Of a DNA stretch of 64,000 nucleotides, positions 52,501 through 59,811 are shown piece by piece. Origin of the DNA: Halobacteriovoraceae bacterium (GTDB taxonomy: Bacteria; Bdellovibrionota; Bacteriovoracia; Bacteriovoracales; Bacteriovoracaceae); contig PASN01000010.1 in the NCBI GenBank assembly GCA_002711995.1, positions 256,485 through 320,484 of the forward strand, given 5' to 3'. Each line of letters starts with the position of its first letter. Within the stretch, counting starts at the first letter, position 1. The notes beneath the pieces are model-generated. The model was not told where the DNA came from and did no database searches. It was given only the letters and a program-made list of their open reading frames with translations. The position numbers were made by a program, and so were the translations under genes.

Positions 52501-52648
52501 GATAAGGCATGTTAATACTAACGATTGGGTACTCAATACGTGGAGTCGCTTCAATAATTAGGTTTTTGTATGAAAATAATCCTAAGACGACAAATATCAG
52601 AATAAATACGATAGTCATCGCCGGACGTTTTACGAATGTTTCAATCAT
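49520..52648 (-). CDS. RND-superfamily permease lacking the usual proton-relay residues
   Basis: A 1042-aa inner-membrane protein of the AcrB/HAE1 type with full length and two periplasmic porter halves (IEATPRIEYPIVSINMPYPG at the start). In AcrB TM4 has LLVDDAIVVVENV (Asp407, Asp408) and TM10 has GLSAKNAILI (Lys940). Here the same positions read TLIANAIVIIESV and GLAVNNAILLLD, so both Asp and the Lys are replaced. The TM11 Thr (MTSLAV) is kept. Normal RND proton coupling is not possible with this set; another acidic residue or another energy source must be used. Operon: TetR, TolC, adaptor, permease, each overlapping by 4 bases. Confidence 0.9.
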   Translation of the reverse strand: MIETFVKRPAMTIVFILIFVVLGLFSYKNLIIEATPRIEYPIVSINMPYPGATPIEVETQLLKKVEDAVAEISDIKKINGNAYESFGLLMIEFEIKADVNNKAIEVKDKVEAILNELPDAAERPIISKFDPLVTPIFYLTLSSDKLDARELYQMADKDVKPLLSTVPGVASVEISGGLERQININLNRNLMQRYFVTLTDISSAIKKRNLNVPGGSITQGKNEVTVRFQGEFQTVKDIRDMPIVTQEGIRIKLSDVATVVDGAEDVETESRWNGTKAVTLAINKLSDGDAISIAARARNEIKEIANTLPEGTKLEVASDSTERIIANTNNTLNNIAIGVVLTVVILFMFLGNFRVTFIAAVVIPTSIISSFLLMDFAKFSINMMTLLAVGTALGTLIANAIVIIESVVSKLEQGLESQEAAIQGTKDVALAVLASAGTNLVVFTPIAFMGGMVGQFMNQFGLTVVFATIFSVIGSFTLTPMMCGALLSRKMVEHKEHKNDGPVRKLLQRLIVGPVDASLNFLLKEYQKIFKLLFKIPKTSLIVIFLIVASPALIMPYIGGEFFSASDEDIIRVTVEMPQGSALSETSKAVEQIENYVDKVPEVSSFLSIVGEDGYENARVIVNLEDLEKRNRSDVDIINLLTPQFAKIPDAKITMARGAGGGASGEADITIDVRGIEYDKMVELSKEMETIMKDSGFFRSITSTHKDPKDEIVFVPDTNALQMFGVSNSQVGPLIRTAVTGDDVAVFRELGEEYDINVTVADEFKRNIDDISSLYIDTKGGLLPISRLGDLKVQKALPPLKRRDKRRIIQLAGYLSKSSANEVQTFLAEKFNEEIEFEQGYDFAFTGRAESMEETGQEIATAFLMAVILTYMLLVAILNSFIHPFTIVSAVFTSFVGVFYFLFFMEFTINIGSMMAFVMLVGLAVNNAILLLDQTMVHKQNGKGIQDSLWAAVEEKFRPIAMTSLAVIAGTLPQLFDNDGVKASMGAVVVGGMVASMFFTFVLIPLVYNYLEKAIGLFKRRSPQENEYNEEISNVKEVQTTL

Positions 52649-53313
52649 TTCTGCTCTCCTGTTACAATTCTTGCCACGTCACCTTTATTTAGGGAGCTAG
52701 CACCCCTTACTATTAACTTCTCACCAATTGAAAGACCTTCCACAATCTCAACATACAATTGTGACTCCTCACCTTTTTTTATAAAGCGTTTAACTGCTTT
52801 GCCATCATCGGTAAGAACCCATACAAAACTCTTTTTATCTATTTGCTTGATGGATGTTGAAGGAATCATAACAATATTCTTTAAGGTCTTAGTGTTGATA
52901 TCAACAACAACGTTTTTGGCCATTTCAGCCTTGGATGCTGAGCTGCGCTTGACTAAAACCTTGTAGAGACCAGTGTTGGTGTCTGGGCGACTGCTTTTAT
53001 ACACGACCTTCCCTTCTTCAACTCCACGATCAGTGAATACTCTTGCCTCTTGAAAGGCAATAATCTTTTGCCACTGAATCTTGGAGACCATCAGTTCAAC
53101 CTCTTCTTGATTGCCTTGACCAGTCACTCTTTCAAAAAATTTAAGATCATCGGTTTTAACTTGAAACGTCTCCACAGGTTTTCCAAATTTTTTGTGTTCA
53201 TTGGCTATAGAAATAGTGGGAGCGTTTCTTTTTTCCTTAATCACTCCAATTTTCCAATTCACCGATGCCGCGATTAACACGACAAGCCCTATATAAAAGA
53301 TAGCTCTAATCAT
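52645..53313 (-). CDS. Reduced periplasmic adaptor (MFP) lacking lipoyl and hairpin domains
   Basis: A 222-aa protein with an N-terminal anchor (MIRAIFYIGLVVLIAASVNW) and only the beta-barrel part (EGKVVYKSSRPDTNTGLYKVLVK) and membrane-proximal part (MIPSTSIKQIDKKSFVWVLTDDGKAVKRF; EGLSIGEKLIVRGASSLNKGD) of RND adaptors. Normal adaptors have 350-400 aa with a split lipoyl domain and a coiled-coil hairpin that touches TolC; neither is seen here. It overlaps the TolC-like gene and the permease gene by 4 bases each, so it is a real operon member, not a fragment. Confidence 0.85.
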   Translation of the reverse strand: MIRAIFYIGLVVLIAASVNWKIGVIKEKRNAPTISIANEHKKFGKPVETFQVKTDDLKFFERVTGQGNQEEVELMVSKIQWQKIIAFQEARVFTDRGVEEGKVVYKSSRPDTNTGLYKVLVKRSSASKAEMAKNVVVDINTKTLKNIVMIPSTSIKQIDKKSFVWVLTDDGKAVKRFIKKGEESQLYVEIVEGLSIGEKLIVRGASSLNKGDVARIVTGEQK

Positions 53314-54629
53314 TTTGCCACCACTCCTTTAGTAAATCTCTTTATGGATGCTCTGTTTTGATAAATTTGAAACAAAGCGGTTTGTTGTTGAATTCGCGCA
53401 TTGGTTAGTGAGCTTTCTGCGGTGTTAAGATCATTTCTAGTTGCCCCACCTGTTTCAAAGCGAGTCCTAGTTAGTTCATAACCTCTTTTTGCGAGACCAA
53501 CAGCTTTTTTGGCGGCCGCAAATTTTTGGATGTTCGCCTTATATTCTTCGATAGCTGATGCCAACTCAACCTCAAGAATTTCTTTCTGCTTCTTTAGTTC
53601 TATTTTTGCCTTCACTGCGTCTAGTGCCGCTTGTTGATGACGCGCTTTAACTGCGCCCCCCTCAAAAATAGGAATATTCAAGCTCAAACCAATCGCTGAA
53701 GATGTAAACATTCGCTCATCCTCTGGTTGGAAAGTATCTCCAGTTCCTCCGTGGTTTAACTGCCCAAAGGCCGAGATCGTCGGATAGTGTTCGGCCTTGG
53801 CAAGCATGGTCTGCTTTTGAGCTATTTGCGCCGCCAACTCAATAGATTTTAAAGAAGGGTTCTCATATGCCTCATCTAAAAGTTTGCTCTTATCTAGAAC
53901 CGGAAAGAGTGTGGACATGCTTGTGGTCAATCGAGGTTGTGATTCTATTGGCATTTCGGTAAGTAGGTTTAGCTGAAGAAATGCAAGCCTTAGGTTTTTT
54001 TGCGCATCTGAAACGATTGGGGCCCTACTTGCAATATCGGCCGCCATTCTTATGTTGTCGAAACGGGGCACACGTCCACCTTGAAATCTTTTCTGAAGGG
54101 CCTCAAGATTTTTCTTAGCATTTCCGTGGGAGTCTTTTGCAATCTGAAGAACTTCCTGCGCAGACAATGCGTTAAAGTAAGCAACTTCAACAGCGAACCT
54201 TATTTCTCTCTCCACCGCTTCCTTAGCAGACTGCCTTGCATCTTGTGAGATTTTGGCCAGGTCAAGAGCGTGACTTACTCTGCCAAAGCTATAGATAACT
54301 TGATTTAGTTGAAGACTGGACAGCATTTCCCAGTCTTCCTTAATGCGAGCACTTGTATCGCCAATTTGTATTACAGGGGATTTTGTGTGCCTTATAGATT
54401 GGAAGTTAGCAGAGATCTGCGGCAACACACTCGCCCATGCTTCCTTGATTTGTGCCTGTGCTCTTTGTACCTCGATGGCAGCCTGCTGCACATTTTCACT
54501 TCGCTTTAAGGCTAATTTTGTTGCCTCCTCCAAGCTTAGCCTTTCCTGCCCGTACGCACCGGGGCCAGCGACCCAAGCGCAGATGAGCGCCATCATTAGC
54601 CAGATATTTCTCATTCTTATACTCCTCAT
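53310..54629 (-). CDS. TolC-like outer-membrane efflux protein
   Basis: A 439-aa protein with signal peptide (IWLMMALICAWVAGPGAYGQ). Two repeats of long helices and short strands typical of TolC: LSLEEATKLALKRSENVQQA at the start and SLKSIELAAQIAQKQTMLAKAEHYPTISAFGQ in the second half, with GLSLNIPIFEGGAVKARHQQA and RYETGGATRND-like ends (ARTRFETGGATRNDL). It forms a trimeric export tunnel. Encoded between the TetR gene and the reduced adaptor gene, with 4-base overlaps on both sides. Confidence 0.92.
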   Translation of the reverse strand: MRSIRMRNIWLMMALICAWVAGPGAYGQERLSLEEATKLALKRSENVQQAAIEVQRAQAQIKEAWASVLPQISANFQSIRHTKSPVIQIGDTSARIKEDWEMLSSLQLNQVIYSFGRVSHALDLAKISQDARQSAKEAVEREIRFAVEVAYFNALSAQEVLQIAKDSHGNAKKNLEALQKRFQGGRVPRFDNIRMAADIASRAPIVSDAQKNLRLAFLQLNLLTEMPIESQPRLTTSMSTLFPVLDKSKLLDEAYENPSLKSIELAAQIAQKQTMLAKAEHYPTISAFGQLNHGGTGDTFQPEDERMFTSSAIGLSLNIPIFEGGAVKARHQQAALDAVKAKIELKKQKEILEVELASAIEEYKANIQKFAAAKKAVGLAKRGYELTRTRFETGGATRNDLNTAESSLTNARIQQQTALFQIYQNRASIKRFTKGVVAK

Positions 54630-55240
54630 TTGACACTTATTCCGTTTATAAAAGTTTCCGTTATGTGTTTTAAATATTCTTCTCTAAAGTTCTCATTGTC
54701 TTTGATTGAACACCCAAACAGTGTTTCTCGATTTGAATCATGGCAGACGGCCTGAAAAAAACTCGACATAAATAATGAAGCGGTAATGAATGGGTTAAGA
54801 TCTTCCCTTACGATTCCTTGTTCTTTTGCTGAATTAAAAAATGCAACAAGCTTCTTAAATAGTTGCACGAAAGATTTACCTATAATTGAAGGTTCTTTTT
54901 TGTCATCTCTTTGAAGCTCCTTAAAAACCAACCTTACAAGCTCTTGTCTTTCCGTATAAATTCCAAAGATATGTTCTGTGAATTTGGATAGCTTTTTTTC
55001 AAAGTCGATTAAGTCTGAAGAAGGGGCAAGAATCTTCTCAACCAAGGAGAGAGTCTCTAGCCCAAAGTCCTCTATGCAGGCCTGGTAAAGCCCTTCTTTG
55101 CCGGAGAAATAGTAGCTAATGGCTGAAATGTTTACTCCAGCACTGTTTGCAATCTCTCTAATCGATGCGCCATCAAGCCCTTTTTCTAAAAATAGCTTCT
55201 GAGCGTGTTTAATCAGCTTATGCTTTGGTGTGCTATCCAT
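54626..55240 (-). CDS. TetR-family regulator heading the RND operon
   Basis: A 204-aa regulator. HTH: HAQKLFLEKGLDGASIREIANSAGVNISAISYYFSGKEGLYQACI, the CerR/AcrR-like HTH with ISYYF. C-terminal helices bind the ligand (KELQRDDKKEPSI). ATG at 55240 is chosen; a TTG at 55249 is also in frame. It is the first gene of the operon and overlaps the TolC gene by 4 bases, so autoregulation would set pump expression. Two palindromes stand upstream, shared with the divergent TetR gene. Confidence 0.87.
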   Translation of the reverse strand: MDSTPKHKLIKHAQKLFLEKGLDGASIREIANSAGVNISAISYYFSGKEGLYQACIEDFGLETLSLVEKILAPSSDLIDFEKKLSKFTEHIFGIYTERQELVRLVFKELQRDDKKEPSIIGKSFVQLFKKLVAFFNSAKEQGIVREDLNPFITASLFMSSFFQAVCHDSNRETLFGCSIKDNENFREEYLKHITETFINGISVK

Positions 55241-55262
55241 AGTAATCAAACGTCCGATTCAA

Positions 55263-55310
55263 GTAAACGACATCGTTTACATCACACACAAAGTAAACCA
55301 TATCGTTTAC
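55263..55310. promoter_or_regulatory. Two GTAAAC palindromes between divergent tetR genes
   Basis: Copy 1 (55263-55280) GTAAACGA-CA-TCGTTTAC is perfect; copy 2 (55293-55310) GTAAACCA-TA-TCGTTTAC differs at one arm position. Centres are 30 bp apart, nearly three DNA turns, so two repressor dimers could sit on one face. They occupy the promoter region of the RND operon and lie 58 bases before the second TetR gene. Confidence 0.88.
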
Positions 55311-55367
55311 CACTTCAAGAAAATAATGCTATAATTAGTTAAGTTAAAAGATTACAAGAGGTTAGAG

Positions 55368-55964
55368 ATGTCTTCAGAGATAAAACAATTAAGTAAGAAA
55401 GAGGAAATTATCTCTGCAAGTATTGAAATCTTCGTGAATGAAGGTTTTGACCGCCCAACAATGGACTCTATAGCATCCCGGGCCAAAGTTTCTAAACGGA
55501 CCCTTTATAAGTATTTTTCCAACAAGCATGCCCTACTGGACGAGATTATCTTCCGGCTTGTCGATGAAAAGCATAGTAGCTTAAACTTCAAGTACAGTAA
55601 GGATGAAGATATTCTTCTTCAAATCCAAAACATTATCAAGCATAAGACTGATCACCTGCTTTGTCCCAGCAACTTAAAGCTTGCTAAGATCATTCTATCC
55701 GAGGCCCTAAAGGGTGAAGGGTTTTTAAAGGATATGTTAGAAGAAGTGCTAAGGACCGAAAGGGTAACCTTGGAATGGATTAAACAGGCCCAAGAGGATC
55801 AAAAGCTGTTAAAAGAAGAGCCACTAGTGATACTGGACTTTCTCAACGAACTAGTAAACGGAATTATATTTTTCCCAATTCTTTTCGGTAAAAAAGACCA
55901 AGTAACTAAAAAAGAAATTGAAGATGTATCTCGAATGTTTCTGTTCCTCAAGGGTGTTAATTAA
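55368..55964 (+). CDS. Second, divergent TetR-family regulator
   Basis: A 198-aa regulator. HTH: ASIEIFVNEGFDRPTMDSIASRAKVSKRTLYKYFSNKHALLDEI, with a C-terminal domain of the AefR-like type (LKLAKIILSEALKGEGFL; NGIIFFPILFGKK). Divergent from the RND operon and sharing the region with the two GTAAAC palindromes. Either or both TetR proteins may bind these. A good Shine-Dalgarno (AAGAGGTTAGAG) precedes the ATG. No gene follows that it obviously controls. Confidence 0.85.
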   Translation: MSSEIKQLSKKEEIISASIEIFVNEGFDRPTMDSIASRAKVSKRTLYKYFSNKHALLDEIIFRLVDEKHSSLNFKYSKDEDILLQIQNIIKHKTDHLLCPSNLKLAKIILSEALKGEGFLKDMLEEVLRTERVTLEWIKQAQEDQKLLKEEPLVILDFLNELVNGIIFFPILFGKKDQVTKKEIEDVSRMFLFLKGVN

Positions 55965-56014
55965 ACCATGCTCATATAAACGAGCTCGCTAGAGCCCAAG
56001 CTTTTCAAACGATA

Positions 56015-57493
56015 CTAAGATTTCTTTCGTTGAGTTTTGCCACCTTTTTTAAAAGTGCCTCTAGATTTATTGGCCCTACCCTTTGCGGCCCGACGATTCC
56101 TTCCCGCTCGCTCCCTTTGCTTGGCCTTGGGCTTTCCACAATCGTCCATAACTGACTCGATATCAGCAAGGTTGTTGTATCTACGTATTTCCTTGTTAAA
56201 CTTCCATACGAACATGAGCTTTAATAGTTCTTCTTTGGAAAGATCATCAAAGTGGCCTTGCATAAGTTCAAAAGATTCATCAAGCTTAAACTCATCACCT
56301 TTTGCCTTTATGGCGTCAACAATAAACGCTGCCCCATCCAACTCTTTGGCCACAAGATTCTTTTTAAGTTTGGATACACTTGGAAGTTGTTCTTTAACGA
56401 TCCTTTTATTTATATGCTTCTCAATTCCTCTTATAAGGTAAGCAGACTTAGGACTAGTAATGGTATAGGCCTTGCCCTTTGTTCCTGCTCTTCCGGTTCG
56501 TCCAATCCGATGAACATAGGACTCATTATCCCTAGGGATTCCATAATTAAAAACATGTGTCAGGTTATCAACGTCAATTCCTCTGGCGGCAACATCTGTG
56601 CAAACAAGAAGATTGACCTTTCTCTTTTTGAAGTTGTTCATGGCATGGTCTCTTTCCACCTGCCCCATATCGCCATTTAACACTTCCGCTTCATGTCCCC
56701 TGTTTTTTAGATCATCGGCCACCATCTTCGTCTCAAGTTTTGTTTTACAGAAGACAATACCGTACATGTCATCCGCATCATCTATTAGACGAGCGATCGC
56801 TTCCTTAAAGTGCTTTTCACGCACAACAAAGTACTTTTGCTCAATGTCGTCATTGCTCAAAGACTTCTTTTCAATCTTGACCATCTCAGGCCTGTTGAAC
56901 GAATCTTTAATAAGTTTCACAATTTGTTTAGGCATAGTGGCCGAAAACATCATCAGCTGACGTTGTGGTCTAAAGCTCGACAGAATAACTTGCACATCTT
57001 CAAAAAAGCCCATGTTTAACATTTCATCGGCTTCATCCAGTATGCAATACTTGGCCTGATCAAGCTTTAGAATGCCTTTTTCAATCATATCTATCACTCG
57101 CCCCGGCGTTCCTACTACAATTTGAGGCCTGTCGCTTTTTAGAGCTCTTATTTGAGACTCGTACCCTGTCCCGCCATAGATACAAGTGCTTTTAACAGAG
57201 GTATACTTCCCAAACTTTTCGATCTCTTTTTCAATTTGATTGGCGAGCTCTCTCGTTGGCGCCAAGATTAGCGCCTGAACAGAATTGTTTTTAAAATCCA
57301 TCCTTGAAAGAAGAGGAATGGCAAATGCCCCAGTCTTTCCTGTTCCAGTTTGAGCTTGACCCACAAAGTCTTTTTTAGAGTCTAAAAGTACAGGTATGGC
57401 CCTGGCCTGGATTTCAGTTGGTTTTTCGAATCCCATCTCGCCTAGAGATTTAAGAATATTTTTGTCTAAACTTAGTTCTTTAAATGTTTTCAT
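56015..57493 (-). CDS. DEAD-box RNA helicase
   Basis: A 492-aa helicase. Q motif FEKPTEIQARAIPVLL, motif I AQTGTGKTGAFA, Ia PTRELANQI, GG, Ib TPGRVIDM, II LDEADEML, III FSATMP, IV FCKTK, V VNLLVCTDVAARGIDV, VI YVHRIGRTGRAG. After the core come about 90 residues of uncharacterised sequence and a strongly basic Arg/Lys/Gly tail (RGTFKKGGKTQRKKS) that should bind RNA. Similar to RhlE/CsdA/DbpA-type proteins for ribosome assembly or cold-stress RNA unfolding. Monocistronic, with an upstream AT-rich region. Confidence 0.93.
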   Translation of the reverse strand: MKTFKELSLDKNILKSLGEMGFEKPTEIQARAIPVLLDSKKDFVGQAQTGTGKTGAFAIPLLSRMDFKNNSVQALILAPTRELANQIEKEIEKFGKYTSVKSTCIYGGTGYESQIRALKSDRPQIVVGTPGRVIDMIEKGILKLDQAKYCILDEADEMLNMGFFEDVQVILSSFRPQRQLMMFSATMPKQIVKLIKDSFNRPEMVKIEKKSLSNDDIEQKYFVVREKHFKEAIARLIDDADDMYGIVFCKTKLETKMVADDLKNRGHEAEVLNGDMGQVERDHAMNNFKKRKVNLLVCTDVAARGIDVDNLTHVFNYGIPRDNESYVHRIGRTGRAGTKGKAYTITSPKSAYLIRGIEKHINKRIVKEQLPSVSKLKKNLVAKELDGAAFIVDAIKAKGDEFKLDESFELMQGHFDDLSKEELLKLMFVWKFNKEIRRYNNLADIESVMDDCGKPKAKQRERAGRNRRAAKGRANKSRGTFKKGGKTQRKKS

Positions 57494-57642
57494 CTTATCC
57501 GTTTGTTAAATTTTTTAACTACTTATCACACATTCATCAAATTAAAATAAAGATTAGCTCCGTCAATTACGGATTATGTGAATCCACAGGTGCAGGAACA
57601 TAGTAAAAACAGACCTTTGTACCGTAAATTGATTTTTTAAAG

Positions 57643-58251
57643 TTAGCTTTCTTTATTGAGCGCAGGCAGCTTTATACCGTACTTAATGGCGCTGTACCTG
57701 GTTATGAAGGCCACAATAATGGATGCGGCGGCACTATAGATCCACTCTAGTCCCATGCTTGTCAGAAGAATAAACAACAATGAAGAGAGTGCTGCAACTG
57801 TGGCATATAGCTCTTTCTGATAAAGAATGGACTCCTCACCACTGAAGGCAGATCTTAAAATACCTCCCAATACAGCGCTTATAGTCCCCATAATCAGAGA
57901 TGTCTCATTATTAAATCCCAAAAGAAGTGTTTTCTGGGTTCCCACAACAACAAAGAAGCCAAGTCCCAAAGTATCTAAAAACAACAAAACTGATTTTTGC
58001 TTTTCATAAAAATTAAGCATGAAGAATGTCGAAATTGTCCCCAAAAGAATGATGTATATGTAAATTGGATTTAATGTCCAGAAAACAGACTCCGAAATGA
58101 TAAGGTCCCTAACGGTTCCCCCGCCAACGGCCGTTAAAAAGGCCAAAAACAACATCCCAAAAAAGTCGAATTTTGAATTGCCTGCTATGGAAGCGCCGGT
58201 AACAGCAAAGACAAAAGTTCCCAAGTAATCTATAAATTCGAAAAGGCCCAT
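57643..58251 (-). CDS. TRIC-family (UPF0126, YicG-like) membrane protein
   Basis: A 202-aa inner-membrane protein with seven predicted helices. Two repeats carry GGGTVRDLI and LGGILRSAFSGE, matching the GG-x-x-R-D motif of prokaryotic TRIC channels (trimeric monovalent cation channels). The family is abbreviated YadS/YicG in E. coli, role partly in glycine or cation transport. Second repeat has R-S in place of R-D. No operon partner; 370 bases upstream hold a gene remnant. Confidence 0.85.
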   Translation of the reverse strand: MGLFEFIDYLGTFVFAVTGASIAGNSKFDFFGMLFLAFLTAVGGGTVRDLIISESVFWTLNPIYIYIILLGTISTFFMLNFYEKQKSVLLFLDTLGLGFFVVVGTQKTLLLGFNNETSLIMGTISAVLGGILRSAFSGEESILYQKELYATVAALSSLLFILLTSMGLEWIYSAAASIIVAFITRYSAIKYGIKLPALNKES

Positions 58252-58377
58252 ATGCCCCCCTGGATGGATCTCAGTTTACATCAATAATTTAACACCTCAT
58301 GAACGGTTGTAAACAAAAAGCGACTTTATAACGAGAATTTTATGCTGCGCTTTTAGTGAAAGTTGTATGAATCTGGT

Positions 58378-58622
58378 CTATATATTTAGGTTTTTCAATA
58401 TAAGGCCTTTAAGCATCTCTGGATCACTCCCAGGACCAATAGTTAAAAGCTTTGGTCCTGTGATTGGAGTTCCATTGAAGCTTCTGATGAACACTTCTCA
58501 ACTGGGTGTTCTTTCAAAGTGTGAATAATGCTCAAAGATGTCTGCATTATGATGAAAAAAATTTAGCATTGGATGATTGTTTACTGCAGTAAGCAAGGCC
58601 AATTCATCAAAGCGAATTCGAA
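58378..58622 (-). pseudogene. Possible gene remnant with an in-frame TGA
   Basis: The 370-base gap 58252-58622 has no intact gene. On the minus strand a reading frame runs from within the end of the peroxiredoxin gene: GEPLVRIRFDELALLTAV, FFHHNADIFEHYSHFERTPS, then TGA (58500-58498), then EVFIRSFNGTPITGPKLLTI and a stop at 58378-58380. It reads like protein (strand and helix pattern, low rare-residue use) but has no start codon and no family recognised. It may be the decayed end of a deleted gene. The stretch 58252-58377 shows nothing. Confidence is low. Confidence 0.35.
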
Positions 58623-59183
58623 CTAAAGGTTCTCCAGTATTTCTGTGTTTTTAGTTCTTTCTTTATAATTTAAATGAACATCAGCGTATTTGATCTTGCC
58701 TGATTTAACGATGAATACAGCTGGGTGGGCCACAATATGATGCTTTTCTCCAGAGTCGCCTTCCACATCGATTGAGTAAGAGTTCTTATATTTTTTAACG
58801 AGCTTCTCATCAAGCTTGTTGGCAATTTCAAACTTCTTTAACAACTCCGCTTTAGGATCGCTAACAATATGAAAGCCTAAATCAAATTTTCTTTTCATTT
58901 TCTTTGCGACTGCAGACCTATCCACACTTATACCTATGACTGCTTGTTTGGTCTTAAGCTTTGGAACAACTTCACTTTGAATGGATTTTAACTGGGTCAT
59001 GCAGTAAGGACACCAGGAGCCTCTGTAAAATACAAGCACATACTCTTTATTGCTTAAGGTAAGGTCAATCTCCTTCCCCTCTGTAGTAACTATTTTTTCA
59101 ACAGGAACCTTTTCACCAACTTTAACGCCTTCAGCAGCAAAGACCGTACTTAGAAACAGAGCTAAGACTATTGCGAGTTTCAT
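58623..59183 (-). CDS. Exported peroxiredoxin-like protein (AhpC/TSA, CPYC type)
   Basis: A 186-aa exported protein: signal peptide MKLAIVLALFLSTVFAAEG, then a PRX-like domain with VLVFYRGSWCPYCMTQLKSIQ and IGISVDRSAVAKKM, HPAVFIVKSGKIKYADV. The same WCPYC site is found in the thioredoxin-peroxiredoxin fusion at 46467-47462, so the window has two periplasmic peroxiredoxins of this type. Electron donor not adjacent; the CcdA chain could serve. 12 bases downstream of the PhnA-like gene, same strand. Confidence 0.85.
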   Translation of the reverse strand: MKLAIVLALFLSTVFAAEGVKVGEKVPVEKIVTTEGKEIDLTLSNKEYVLVFYRGSWCPYCMTQLKSIQSEVVPKLKTKQAVIGISVDRSAVAKKMKRKFDLGFHIVSDPKAELLKKFEIANKLDEKLVKKYKNSYSIDVEGDSGEKHHIVAHPAVFIVKSGKIKYADVHLNYKERTKNTEILENL

Positions 59184-59195
59184 TTCTTCTCCTAA

Positions 59196-59540
59196 TTACG
59201 CTTTTTTAACAACAGAACACTTAAGATACATTGACCCATGCCCGTCGACCTTGCAAGAGATGTCATGCCCGTTAACAGGGCTGTCCAGAAGTTTAATATT
59301 TTTTACTTTGGTTCCTGCCTTGATGGTGCTTTTTCCGGCCTTAAGATCTTTGACGGTGGTGACCGCATCTCCGTCTTGAAGAGTGTTACCATTTACATCT
59401 TTAAAGGTGGGCTCCATCTCCTCTTCTGAGTTTGCCTCAAGCGACCACTCGTGAAAGCATTCTGGGCACACCCATAGAGCTCCATCAGGATAACCATAAG
59501 GTGAATTACATTTTGGGCATTGTTGTGTTTCATCTGTCAT
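59196..59540 (-). CDS. PhnA/YjdM-family zinc-ribbon protein
   Basis: About 114 aa. Zinc ribbon QQCPKCNSPYGYPDGALWVCPECFHEW (two CxxC pairs) and C-terminal SH3-like domain (TFKDVNGNTLQDGDAVTTVKDL ... KVDGHGSMYLKCSVVKKA). ATG at 59540 is chosen since the upstream in-frame region is not conserved-looking. Despite the name, the family is not required for phosphonate breakdown; function unclear. Followed by the exported peroxiredoxin gene 12 bases on. Confidence 0.87.
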   Translation of the reverse strand: MTDETQQCPKCNSPYGYPDGALWVCPECFHEWSLEANSEEEMEPTFKDVNGNTLQDGDAVTTVKDLKAGKSTIKAGTKVKNIKLLDSPVNGHDISCKVDGHGSMYLKCSVVKKA

Positions 59541-59811
59541 GTACTTGATAGTAACTATAGGGTGAGTCATTGTCATCAAATACAACGATTGAAAGTTAAG
59601 AAAGTCCTAATAACTCATGATCCAGATCAACCTTGTAACTATTCAAAATTACTCAAAATCCCCTAAAACCACCAACAATCTAAGGCATTAAGAGAAATTA
59701 AGTTTTTGATCCCTAAATCCTTTTCCGCCCCTAACTAGTTTAAATTATAAGCTAAATATATAAACAAATAAGCCGATGCATTAAGAGAATATAATAAGAA
59801 AATGTTAATAT

